Below are positions 1 to 6,730 of a DNA stretch of 23,491 nucleotides, one piece after another; the stretch's first letter is position 1, and each line of letters starts with the position of its first letter. A program made the position numbers and the translations under genes. The notes beneath the pieces are model-generated. The model had not been told where the DNA came from. It saw nothing but the letters and a program-made list of their open reading frames with translations, and made no database searches. Source of the DNA: Burkholderiales bacterium (GTDB lineage Bacteria; Pseudomonadota; Gammaproteobacteria; Burkholderiales; SG8-41); NCBI GenBank assembly GCA_019746155.1, contig JAIESJ010000067.1:1-23491 (forward strand), given 5' to 3'.

Positions 1-76
<76 letters not shown>

Positions 77-112
77 CTTTTCAAAGGTCAGACATTGCTT
101 TGGCCTTTTTCT

Positions 113-150
113 TTTCCGCCGTCGCGCCAGCACCGGCGCGGCTTGCGGGT
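113..150 (+). repeat. 38-bp direct repeat, copy A
   Basis: This stretch matches 5474-5511 in the same orientation at 36 of 38 positions. It contains an inverted repeat (GCGCCAG, two bases, CTGGCGC in copy B; one mismatch here), so it can form a hairpin. It lies between the tRNA and the PepSY gene, while copy B lies where homology of the EamA pseudogene breaks off. The pair therefore brackets the two-component cluster. It could be a dispersed palindromic repeat or the scar of a recombination or integration event. Confidence 0.7.
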
Positions 151-202
151 ACCACGGTTGTTATCTGATCAATTCATGAGGCGCGGTTTCAAATCAAGCA
201 GG

Positions 203-224
203 CCGCTAATTCTCCGCTAATTCT
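203..224 (+). promoter_or_regulatory. Tandem 11-bp repeat, candidate response-regulator box
   Basis: CCGCTAATTCT occurs twice in tandem with no gap (203-213 and 214-224), placing two CTAAT half-sites exactly 11 bp, one helical turn, apart. OmpR-family regulators, including the PmrA/QseB group, bind direct half-sites with this spacing. The site lies 57 bp upstream of the PepSY start. The likely regulator is encoded at 2728-3390, which is an inference. A small hairpin (CACGCG at 244-249 with CGCGTG at 256-261) sits between this box and the ribosome-binding site. Confidence 0.45.
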
Positions 225-280
225 TGATCGCTACCTTTACCACCACGCGAATATCCGCGTGCTTTGAAGGAGTGATCAAC

Positions 281-613
281 ATGAAACGCACAGTCTACCT
301 GACCGCGCTCGCCGCGCTTTCCGCCACCGCCATTGGCACCGCCTATGCCGCCAAGGCGATGGAGAACGATGCCTTGGCGATCGAAACCGCGAAGATCGGC
401 CTGACCCAGGCCGTCACTGCCGCCGAGCAACAGGTCGGCGGCAAGGCCTCCCGCGTCGAGTTCGAGAAGCACAAGGGCCAGTGGGTCTTCGATGTCGAGG
501 TGGTGAATGGCAAGAAGGTCATGGACGTGAAGGTCGACTCGACGAGCGGCAAGGTCATCGCCGCTACCGAGGACAAGGCCGACCGCGACGACGACCATGA
601 CCAGGCCGATTGA
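281..613 (+). CDS. PepSY-domain periplasmic protein
   Basis: A 110-residue exported protein. Residues 1-23 form a Sec signal peptide with a basic start, an alanine-rich hydrophobic core and an AYA-type cleavage site. The rest is one PepSY domain: a helix starting near residue 30 with the pattern AIETAKIGLTQAVTAAE, then strands with W-V-F-D-V-E-V-V and the DVKVDSTSGKVI ending typical of the family. The C-terminus is strongly acidic (DRDDDHD), a possible cation-binding tail. PepSY proteins of this size often sit beside two-component systems that sense envelope or metal stress, and one follows here. The start at 281 is preceded by GAAGGAG; the longer reading from 224 lacks such a site. Function beyond periplasmic binding or inhibition is not known. 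Confidence 0.85.
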   Translation: MKRTVYLTALAALSATAIGTAYAAKAMENDALAIETAKIGLTQAVTAAEQQVGGKASRVEFEKHKGQWVFDVEVVNGKKVMDVKVDSTSGKVIAATEDKADRDDDHDQAD

Positions 614-629
614 TCGGTCTGGCTGTAAT

Positions 630-654
630 GCCGGGGCGGCGTGGCTGCCCCGGC
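630..654 (+). terminator. GC hairpin after the PepSY gene
   Basis: An 8-bp perfect stem (GCCGGGGC at 630-637, GCCCCGGC at 647-654) with a 9-base loop lies 17 bp after the PepSY stop. It is followed only by TTGTC rather than a T-run. It may reduce read-through into the downstream genes or protect the PepSY transcript instead of being a full terminator. Confidence 0.4.
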
Positions 655-703
655 TTGTCGCCTGAATCGAACCAGCGCCACGGCAACCGACGGGAGAGTC
701 CAA

Positions 704-1277
704 ATGAAAATACTTGCGCGCGACGAAGCGATGCAAATGCTGAACAAGGTGCCGGAAGTCACGCTGTACTTCTGGATTATCAAGATCATGGCCACCATGG
801 TCGGCGAGACCGGGGCCGATTTCCTCAACTTCGACCTGAATTTCGGGCTGACCGGGACATCCCTCGTCATGGCCGGTCTGCTCTCGGTATTTCTGTTCAT
901 GCAGTTGCGCGCCCGGAAATACGTCCCATGGCTGTATTAGGTAAACGTCGTGCTGATCAGCATCGTCGGCACCCTCATCACCGACAATCTGGTGGACAAC
1001 TTCGGGGGCGCGCTGGAGACGACCACGGCCTTATTCGGCCTGGCCCTGCTGGCGACGTTCGCCCTCTGGTACGCGAGCGAGAAAACGCTGTCGATCCACT
1101 CCATCTTCACGACCAAGCGCGAGCTGTTCTTGCGGCGATTGGCTGTCGCAACCCATCGCCAACGGCGGGTTGGGGCTGGGTACGGTAACGACAAGTCTGA
1201 TCTTTCTCGCGACCATTCTGGGCTTGGTCGCTTTCCTGAGCGTCACCCGCAAGGATGTAACGCCCCAAACGGCCTGA
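704..1277 (+). pseudogene. Broken COG4705-family membrane protein
   Basis: A degraded paralogue of the intact gene at 1887-2708. From ATG 704, preceded by GGGAGAG, it reads MLNKVPEVTLYFWIIKI, nearly the same as the intact copy. Codon 79 (938-940) is TAG where the paralogue has the Trp of ILYW. The same frame continues clearly homologous through GTLITDNL to TTKRELF near 1131. There it jumps to GDWLSQPIANGG in another frame and runs to TGA at 1275-1277. So repeat 3 and the first half of repeat 4 of the four-repeat protein are deleted, with a frameshift. The lesions are a nonsense mutation, an internal deletion of roughly 70 codons and a frame change. A truncated 78-residue product with the first repeat could still be made. 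Confidence 0.8.
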
Positions 1278-1293
1278 GCCCATCGGAGAGGAC

Positions 1294-1890
1294 ATGGAAC
1301 ACTGGAATCAAACACTGTTTCTCCTGTTGAACGCCGCGCCGGGCACTTCCGGCGTCGTGGTCGAGGCAGCCCGCCTGCTTGCCGACGGGCTGATCTGGAT
1401 TGTGCCGATGGGGATGATCTTCGGCTGGCTGCGCGGGTCTGCCGCTACTCGCCAGGCACTGGTTGCTGCAACGGTATCTGGCCTAGCCGGATTGCTGATC
1501 AACCAGTTGATCGGCCTCGTCTGGTATCACCCGCGGCCGATCGAGGCCGGCATCGGCCAGACACTGATGGCGCATGCTCAGGACAGTTCCTTCCCGAGCG
1601 ACCACCTGACCTTGATCTGGGCTGTTGCATTCAGCCTGCTGCTGCACGAGCAGCCCCGGGTCGCCGGCTGGGCGCTGGCTCTGCTCGGTTTGCCGGTGGC
1701 CTGGGGGCGCATCTATCTGGGTGTGCATTTCCCGCTGGACATGCTGGGAGCCGCGCTCGTCGCGTTCGGCAGCGCTTGGTTAACCCTCGGCGAAGAGCAC
1801 CGCTTCGTCGCGCCGGTGGTGCACATCCTGCAACGCCTTTACCGAAGGATATTTTCCGGTTTGATTGAGAAAGGCTGGGTGAGACAATGA
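1294..1890 (+). CDS. PAP2-family phosphatase, undecaprenyl-pyrophosphatase-like
   Basis: A 198-residue inner-membrane enzyme with the three PAP2 signature blocks: WYHPRP (residues 77-82), SFPSDH (99-104) and GRIYLGVHFPLD (138-149). His104 and His145 correspond to the catalytic acid and the phosphohistidine nucleophile of the family. Five or so hydrophobic segments surround them. BcrC-like members dephosphorylate undecaprenyl pyrophosphate on the periplasmic face and recycle the lipid carrier for cell-wall and LPS synthesis; others act on lipid A phosphates. The usual first motif lysine is not obvious before the RP, so substrate is uncertain. The gene starts 16 bp after the broken COG4705 copy, has GGAGAGG upstream, and overlaps the next gene by 4 bp (ATGA), suggesting one operon. 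Confidence 0.85.
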   Translation: MEHWNQTLFLLLNAAPGTSGVVVEAARLLADGLIWIVPMGMIFGWLRGSAATRQALVAATVSGLAGLLINQLIGLVWYHPRPIEAGIGQTLMAHAQDSSFPSDHLTLIWAVAFSLLLHEQPRVAGWALALLGLPVAWGRIYLGVHFPLDMLGAALVAFGSAWLTLGEEHRFVAPVVHILQRLYRRIFSGLIEKGWVRQ

Positions 1891-2708
1891 ACGCAAGCAA
1901 ACAGGGATTTCGTATGGACGATTCAACCAAACAGGCATTGAGCAAGGTTCCGGAAGTCACGCTGATTTTCTGGATCATCAAGATCGCCGCCACCACCCTG
2001 GGCGAAACCGGTGGTGATGCCGTGTCGATGTCGATGAACCTGGGCTATCTGGTCGGCACGGGGATATTCGCGGCGATCTTTCTTCTGGCTGTGGCCGCCC
2101 AGATCCGGGCGAAGCGCTTTCACCCGATCCTCTACTGGACGACCATTATCGCGACAACCACCGTCGGCACGACGCTGGCGGACTTCGCCGATCGCTCCCT
2201 CGGCATCGGCTACGCGGGTGGAGCAAGCCTGCTGTTCGTCCTGCTGATGGCATCTCTGGCAATCTGGTACAAAACGCTGGGTTCCGTCTCGGTGGATAGC
2301 GTTGGATCACCGAAATCGGAAACGTTCTACTGGGTGACCATCATGTTTTCCCAGACGCTCGGCACCGCGCTGGGCGACTGGACGGCGGATACGGCAGGAC
2401 TCGGCTACGAGGGCGGCGCAATCGTGTTCGGTGCCTTGTTGCTGATCGTCGTTGCGGCTTACCTCTGGACCAGAATCTCCCACACGGTGCTGTTCTGGGC
2501 CGCCTTCATCCTGACCCGGCCGCTGGGCGCGGTAGTCGGAGATTTTCTGGACAAGCCCATCGCATCCGGCGGGTTGGCGTTGAGCCGCTATACCGCATCG
2601 GCGGTGTTGCTAGCGTTCATCCTTTTGTGCATCGCGCTATTCCGGCAACGGCCAGCTAGACATCAGCCCCGCCCTTCAAGCAACGATGTTTCTCTGGCGC
2701 GCGGGTAA
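1887..2708 (+). CDS. COG4705-family integral membrane protein, four internal repeats
   Basis: A 273-residue polytopic membrane protein with four visible internal repeats of about 60 residues, each holding an aromatic-W pair, then a T-x-G-x-x-x-x-D core: around residues 25-54, 81-112, 145-178 and 200-231 (for example FWIIKI..TLGETGGD, YWTTII..TVGTTLAD, YWVTIM..TLGTALGD, FWAAFI..PLGAVVGD). About eight membrane helices are expected. The family has no firm biochemical role; an old annotation links it to amylopullulanase regulation. The conserved acidic residue at the same place in each repeat suggests ion or small-solute handling, which is inference. The start at 1887 overlaps the PAP2 stop; ATG 1914 is an alternative that matches the paralogue's shorter N-terminus better. 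Confidence 0.8.
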   Translation: MNASKQGFRMDDSTKQALSKVPEVTLIFWIIKIAATTLGETGGDAVSMSMNLGYLVGTGIFAAIFLLAVAAQIRAKRFHPILYWTTIIATTTVGTTLADFADRSLGIGYAGGASLLFVLLMASLAIWYKTLGSVSVDSVGSPKSETFYWVTIMFSQTLGTALGDWTADTAGLGYEGGAIVFGALLLIVVAAYLWTRISHTVLFWAAFILTRPLGAVVGDFLDKPIASGGLALSRYTASAVLLAFILLCIALFRQRPARHQPRPSSNDVSLARG

Positions 2709-2727
2709 AGGTTGAGGAGACCGGGCG

Positions 2728-3390
2728 ATGCGCATCCTGCTGGTCGAAGACGACCCGATGATCGGCGAGGCGGTGTCAGTGGCCCTCAAGGATGCCGCCT
2801 ATGCCGTGGATTGGGTGACGGATGGCGCAGCGGCCGACAGCGTACTGCGCCTTGGGGAGCATCAGGCCGTCCTGCTTGACCTGGGCCTGCCCAGGCGCGA
2901 CGGGCTTGAAGTGCTGCGGCGATTGCGGCAAGGCGGCAATGCGGTACCGGTCATCGTCATTACCGCCCGCGACGGCGTCGACGACCGGATCAAGGGACTC
3001 GATTTCGGCGCCGACGATTACCTCGTGAAGCCGTTCGACGTGAACGAATTGCTGGCCCGACTGCGGGCGATCGTCCGCCGCCAGGGTGGGCAGGCCGCGC
3101 CCGTGCTGGGCAACGGCAAGGTCAGCCTCGATCCTGCCACGCGTGAGGCACGCTGCGGGGGTGTCGTGGAAGTGCTCAGCGCACGGGAGTTCGCCCTCTT
3201 GCATGCGCTGCTGTTACGCCCCGGTACGATTCTGGGCCGGGCCGAGCTGGAGGAACGGATTTATGGCTGGAATGAAGAGGTTGAGAGCAATGCCGTGGAC
3301 TTCCTGATCCATGGTGTGCGCAAGAAACTCGGTGCCGATGTGATCAAGAACGTGCGCGGCGCCGGCTGGATGGTGGATAAAGCAGCATGA
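2728..3390 (+). CDS. OmpR/PhoB-family response regulator (QseB/PmrA-like)
   Basis: A 220-residue two-domain regulator. The receiver domain (1-118) has the acidic pocket EDD (residues 7-9), phospho-acceptor Asp51 in LLDLGLP, Thr79 and Lys101 in YLVKPF. The winged-helix domain (about 125-220) contains LSAREFALLHALLLRPG and ends with VDFLIHGVRKKLGADVIKNVRGAGWMV, the recognition-helix signature of the OmpR family; the sequence is closest to QseB, PmrA and TctD types. The gene overlaps the sensor kinase by 4 bp (ATGA), so the two are translationally coupled. A plausible target is the 11-bp tandem repeat at 203-224 in front of the PepSY gene. Confidence 0.93.
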   Translation: MRILLVEDDPMIGEAVSVALKDAAYAVDWVTDGAAADSVLRLGEHQAVLLDLGLPRRDGLEVLRRLRQGGNAVPVIVITARDGVDDRIKGLDFGADDYLVKPFDVNELLARLRAIVRRQGGQAAPVLGNGKVSLDPATREARCGGVVEVLSAREFALLHALLLRPGTILGRAELEERIYGWNEEVESNAVDFLIHGVRKKLGADVIKNVRGAGWMVDKAA

Positions 3391-4682
3391 ATCGATCATT
3401 GCAACGCCATCTGTCGCTGATGCTTGGTGCAGCCATTCTGCTGTCCGGCCTGGTTGCTGGCGTGGCCTCCTTCATGTTGGCGTATGGCGAAGCCAAGGAA
3501 TTCCAGGACGACATGCTGCGGCAGATTGCTGTCCTGGCCGTCAAAGGTGCTGCGGAACCCGCGCAGCCGGGCACGGGCGATGCCGCCATCAACGACCCGG
3601 AGTCCCGCGTTCTGGTCGTCAGGATGCCTGGAAATCCTCGCCCGGAATGGCTGCCGGAACGTTTGTCGGCCGGATTTCATACCCTGAGCGCCAAGGGCGA
3701 GGAGCTACGGGTCTTCGTTCACGATGGATCATCGGGGGAGCAAACCGTTGTCGCCCAGCCAACCGATGCACGCGACGAAATCGCCATCAACAGCGCCCTG
3801 CGAACGCTGATCCCCTTGCTCCTCCTGTTCCCGTTGCTGACCTGGCTGATTGTGCGCATCGTTCGCCGGGAATTTACGCCGATCGCCCGGCTCTCCCGCA
3901 GTCTGGATGCACAAGCGGCGGATCGCCCGAGCCCCATTGACAAGGAAGGGCTGCCGAACGAAATCACGCCTTTCGTCCAAGCCATCAACCGCCTGCTGGC
4001 GCGAGTCAATCACCTGATGAGCCAGCAGAGACGCTTTATTGCCGATGCCGCCCATGAACTACGCAGCCCGCTGACCGCCCTGTCCGTACAGGCGCAGAAT
4101 CTGCGCCAGGCGAACTCGCTGGAGGCCATGCACGAACGCGTTGCGCCCTTGCAGGCCGGCATCGAACGCGCACGCCAGCTCACCGAGCAGTTGCTGAACC
4201 TTGCCAGGACCCAGGCAGGCGGCAGCACGGAAAGCGTTGTGGACGTATCGGCCTTGGCCCGCGAACTGATCGCACAATACCTGCCTGTCGCCGAGGCCAA
4301 GGGCATCGATCTGGGTCTTGAGGAAAGTGACCGGTTTTCATTACGGGTATCGCCGGAGTCGCTACGATTGATTCTCGGCAACGCGCTGGAAAACGCCATC
4401 AAATACACGCCTGCCGGCGGCGAGGTGACGCTCCGGCTGGCGACCGATGCTGAAATGGCGGTCATCGAGGTTGTCGATGACGGCCCGGGGATTCCGCTTG
4501 CGGAACGCGACCGCGTCTTCGATGCCTTCTACCGGATGCCCGGTGCCACCGGCACAGGCAGCGGCCTCGGCCTGGCCATTGCGCGGGAGGCCGCTACTCG
4601 CCTGGGTGGCGAGCTCAGCCTGAAGGAACGACCAGACGGCCCAGGGCTGATCCTCAGCTATCGGCAAAGGCTGCAAACGTGA
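3387..4682 (+). CDS. Two-component sensor histidine kinase (QseC/PmrB-like)
   Basis: A 431-residue membrane kinase. Helix 1 spans about residues 10-32, a periplasmic sensor region runs about 33-136, and helix 2 is about 137-157. A HAMP-like linker leads to the dimerisation helix with phospho-acceptor His223 in AAHELRSPLTAL. The ATPase part has the N box GNALENAIKYTP (331-342), G1 DDGPGIP (364-370) and G2 GSGLGL (391-396), so it appears fully active. The sensor region is small and has no domain I recognise; neighbours suggest an envelope, cationic-peptide, lipid or metal signal. The stop overlaps the DedA start (GTGA), extending the operon. Confidence 0.93.
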   Translation: MNRSLQRHLSLMLGAAILLSGLVAGVASFMLAYGEAKEFQDDMLRQIAVLAVKGAAEPAQPGTGDAAINDPESRVLVVRMPGNPRPEWLPERLSAGFHTLSAKGEELRVFVHDGSSGEQTVVAQPTDARDEIAINSALRTLIPLLLLFPLLTWLIVRIVRREFTPIARLSRSLDAQAADRPSPIDKEGLPNEITPFVQAINRLLARVNHLMSQQRRFIADAAHELRSPLTALSVQAQNLRQANSLEAMHERVAPLQAGIERARQLTEQLLNLARTQAGGSTESVVDVSALARELIAQYLPVAEAKGIDLGLEESDRFSLRVSPESLRLILGNALENAIKYTPAGGEVTLRLATDAEMAVIEVVDDGPGIPLAERDRVFDAFYRMPGATGTGSGLGLAIAREAATRLGGELSLKERPDGPGLILSYRQRLQT

Positions 4683-5266
4683 TCAGCGCTTTCGTTGCAT
4701 CCTATGGGTATCTGGCGGTTTTTGTCGGCACGCTGCTGGAAGGGGAGACCATTCTGATTGCCGCCGGCTTCGCCGCGCATCGCGGCCTGCTTGACTTGCC
4801 CATCGTGATCTTGGTGGCCATGCTCGGGGGCACGCTGGGCGATCAACTGGCCTTCCAGATCGGCCGCTGGAAAGGCGACGCGCTGATCGAACGCTTTCCT
4901 GCCCTGGCAAGGCACAAACCCCGTGTTCATGACCTGCTGGAGGGCCATGCTACCCTGTTCATACTGACTGTCCGCTTTCTCTACGGGTTCAGAATCGCCG
5001 GCCCGGTGCTGCTGGGTTCGAGCCGTGTGCCGATGCTCCGCTTTGCCATACTGAATTTGATCGGTGCTGCGCTGTGGGCCACGGTGGTGTCGGGAGCGGG
5101 CTACCTATTCGGACTGGCGATCAATGCGCTGATCACCGACCTCAAACGCATCGAGGAAGTCGTGCTGATCGCGATACTGGTCGGCGGGGGCTTGGTGTGG
5201 CTTTGGCGGAAGGCACGTTCGTCCGCACATGGCTCCCCGGATATCAAAGGAGACAGGCGGTCATGA
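4679..5266 (+). CDS. DedA-family (VTT/SNARE-associated) membrane protein
   Basis: A 195-residue polytopic protein of the DedA superfamily. It shows the E-G-E motif near the N-terminus (LLEGETILIAAGF), G-x-x-x-G-D-Q-L-A-F-x-I-G-R-W in the middle, the conserved arginine region FLYGFRIAGPVLLGSSRVP and the later N-x-I-G-A-A-L-W-A segment. DedA proteins affect membrane potential, lipid-carrier recycling (UptA) and resistance to cationic peptides. Pairing with a PAP2 phosphatase in the same operon fits undecaprenyl-phosphate recycling, though this is inference. The start is GTG 4679, overlapping the kinase stop. It ends with TGA overlapping ATG 5263 of the broken EamA gene. Confidence 0.88.
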   Translation: MISAFVASYGYLAVFVGTLLEGETILIAAGFAAHRGLLDLPIVILVAMLGGTLGDQLAFQIGRWKGDALIERFPALARHKPRVHDLLEGHATLFILTVRFLYGFRIAGPVLLGSSRVPMLRFAILNLIGAALWATVVSGAGYLFGLAINALITDLKRIEEVVLIAILVGGGLVWLWRKARSSAHGSPDIKGDRRS

Positions 5267-5511
5267 GTTAGCAATGGTTTGCGCTGGGTTCGGCATTTTT
5301 CGCGGGGCTGACGGCAATCTTCGGGAAATTCGGGGTCGAGGGATTGAATTCCAATCTCGCCACCTTGATTCGGACGGTAATCATCCTCGGAATGACGGCA
5401 GCCATCGTGACGCTCCGTGGCAAATGGTCGTTGTCCAAGGGGCTGGAAGCTCGGCCTGTGACCTTTTTAGTCCTTTCCGCCGTCGCGCCAGCACTGGCGC
5501 GGCTTCCGGGT
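5263..5511 (+). pseudogene. EamA/DMT-family transporter, N-terminal remnant
   Basis: From ATG 5263 (overlapping the DedA stop, with AAAGGAG upstream) the frame reads MS, TAG, then QWFALGSAFFAGLTAIFGKFGVEGLNSN and IRTVIILGMTAAIVTLRGKW, typical of the first two helices of EamA drug/metabolite exporters. Codon 3 is TAG (5269-5271), where I recall relatives having Trp. Recognisable homology ends near FLVLSA at about 5480, inside copy B of the 38-bp repeat; the remaining eight or so helices are absent. An internal restart at ATG 5344 exists but would give only a fragment. This was probably the last gene of the two-component operon. Confidence 0.72.
5474..5511 (+). repeat. 38-bp direct repeat, copy B
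   Basis: This matches 113-150 at 36 of 38 positions in the same orientation. It contains the perfect inverted repeat GCGCCAG-CA-CTGGCGC. It lies where the EamA pseudogene loses similarity to its family, so it marks a break or joint. The distance between the copies is 5361 bp and the interval holds the whole two-component cluster. Confidence 0.7.
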
Positions 5512-5548
5512 TTCGTGCGAAAGGGGCTGGCGATACGGCGCAACCTGA

Positions 5549-5755
5549 TCAGATTTTCGAGAGAGATATCGAGGGGCTCACATCGACCCTCGGCAGTCGT
5601 TCGGCCCCGCCGCTTGGTGGAACTATGGACCTGTCCCCGGTTATTATCATGAGCATCACACCAGGGATGGCTCAGGCGAAGAAGCGTTCGCTCGGCTGAA
5701 AGCTATCTTCTCCCGACAGCTCATCTCGCTATCACCCTTTCGGCCTCATCTTTGA
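5549..5755 (+). other. Open frame of 68 codons, possible gene remnant
   Basis: Directly after a TGA at 5546-5548 an open frame without an ATG start runs to TGA 5753-5755. Its translation looks protein-like: AAWWNYGPVPGYYHEHH followed by a charged helix, GSGEEAFARLKAIF. I do not recognise the family. It could be the 3' end of a gene cut on its left side. Its last 35 bases overlap the opposite-strand helicase remnant, so at most one is genuine there. Nothing else is visible between the EamA remnant and the helicase remnant. Confidence 0.25.
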
Positions 5756-6074
5756 AACGGTCGAATATCAGGAGATCGGACGTTTCGATGACAGCGTCAC
5801 ACTTGAACGACTCCTGCGCCTTCATGCGCTCCTCGCGCCCCATGCCGCCGTGGATCATCACCACCGCCTCCTTGCGGCCGAGGAGCGTGGTAATGCGGTT
5901 CTCGAAGTAATTAAGCGTGTCGCGATGCTCGGTGAAGAGGACGAGCTTCTGGTGCGGCAACGGATCGACCACGGAGGTGTGAACCGCCAGCACCGGGTCA
6001 AACAGGTGTGCAAGGCGGATACGCTGCGCCTCGGAGACGAGAACGGTCATTGCCGGGTCGGGCTTCTTGGGCAT
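5721..6074 (-). pseudogene. SNF2/superfamily II helicase with its middle deleted
   Basis: About 117 residues stitched from separate parts of a much larger SNF2-type helicase (COG0553, usually around 900-1100 residues). The first part, VSEAQRIRLAHLFDPVLAV through DPLPHQ, is the region just before the Walker A motif. It jumps directly to KLVLFTEHRDTLNYFENRI and IHGGMGREERMKAQESF, the start of the C-terminal helicase domain. After QESFK it changes again to an unrelated-looking tail, IETSDLLIFDRFKDEAERV. Walker A, DEAD box and the arginine-finger region are all missing, so it cannot be an active ATPase. The start at 6074 has AGAGGGG upstream; a longer reading from 6128 is possible. The family boundaries are from memory of homologues. 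Confidence 0.65.
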
Positions 6075-6118
6075 GGCCCCTCTGCAAGGAGTATGATACT
6101 CGATTAATGACATCGAGG

Positions 6119-6330
6119 TGCCCGACAAACGGGGCCGTCGTGAACGTCGGATAAGCGCAGGGATATATCCAACGTGGCGGACCCGCCGAGCAGTTCGAAA
6201 GGGTAAAAACCGCCGGCGTGGCTACGCCACGACCGGGGGAGAGGACCCTCGGCACAAAGCCCCGGACGATCGGAAACCCTGCGGATCCGTCGTCGCGTCG
6301 CCTTGAATTTCGCATGAATTGGAATAAACC
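6119..6330 (+). other. Non-coding structured stretch, group II intron-like 5' part
   Basis: No gene is visible here. The stretch starts GTGCC and contains CGTGGCGGACCCGCCGAG, AGTTCGAAAGGG, the hairpin CGTGGC-TAC-GCCACG (6216-6230) and CCGGGGGAGAGGACCC. This looks like domain I of a bacterial group II intron, which begins GUGYG. No reverse transcriptase or domain V is present, so at most it is a 5' fragment. It could also be another structured RNA or mobile-element end. Confidence 0.25.
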
Positions 6331-6666
6331 ATGAGAGGTACTCGTATATCCCTATGTAACCCCCGCATTCATCAACCCTTTAATGCCCATTTCAACTGGG
6401 TCGGCGGTCCGCTGGACGGCACATACAGCGGGGCGGAGAATATCCGCGGCGTGTGGGAGAAGTTCACCAAGGCCGTGGGCGCGTCGAAGGTCAGCGTTGA
6501 CAAGCTGGAGGAGTCGGCCAACCCCAAGGGCGCGACAGTCACGGCCAACGTGCAGTTCGAGGCCAAGCAGCCGATCAAGGTACGCTACGTGCTCACCTAT
6601 CGCGACGGCAAGATCGTCAGCGAAACCTGGCAGATCGACCCCAAACTGGCCGTGAGCGGTTATTGA
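6331..6666 (+). pseudogene. NTF2/SnoaL-like protein, N-terminally truncated
   Basis: From about residue 20 onward (FNWVGGPLDGTYSGAENIRGVWEKF, KVSVDKLEESANPKGATVTANVQFE, IKVRYVLTYRDGKIVSETWQIDP) this is a clear NTF2-like alpha-plus-beta barrel of the secreted SnoaL group. Intact relatives have a signal peptide and about 40 more residues (the first helices of the cone) before this point. Here they are replaced by 19 residues (MRGTRISLCNPRIHQPFNA) of unrelated character. The start codon lacks a good ribosome-binding site. The gene probably lost its 5' end by deletion. Family members bind small ligands or act as enzymes; no activity can be predicted for this remnant. Confidence 0.6.
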
Positions 6667-6677
6667 TGCCATGTGAT

Positions 6678-6706
6678 CCGGCGGCGGACGCGTGCGTCCG
6701 CGCCGG
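6678..6706 (+). other. GC-rich intergenic hairpin
   Basis: CCGGC plus GCGGACGC on the left pairs with GCGTCCGC plus GCCGG on the right, a 13-bp stem with one bulged G. It lies between the NTF2-like remnant and the COG4315 gene, ending 25 bp before the latter's start. There is no T-run, so an intrinsic terminator is not proven. It may stabilise the COG4315 transcript. Confidence 0.4.
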
Positions 6707-6730
6707 TCTGAAACCAAAGGAGCCGAAACA

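Noticed and set aside
938..5271. TAG read as tryptophan or pyrrolysine
   Set aside because: TAG ends at least five intact genes in the window, and both affected genes carry further damage, so nonsense mutation is simpler.
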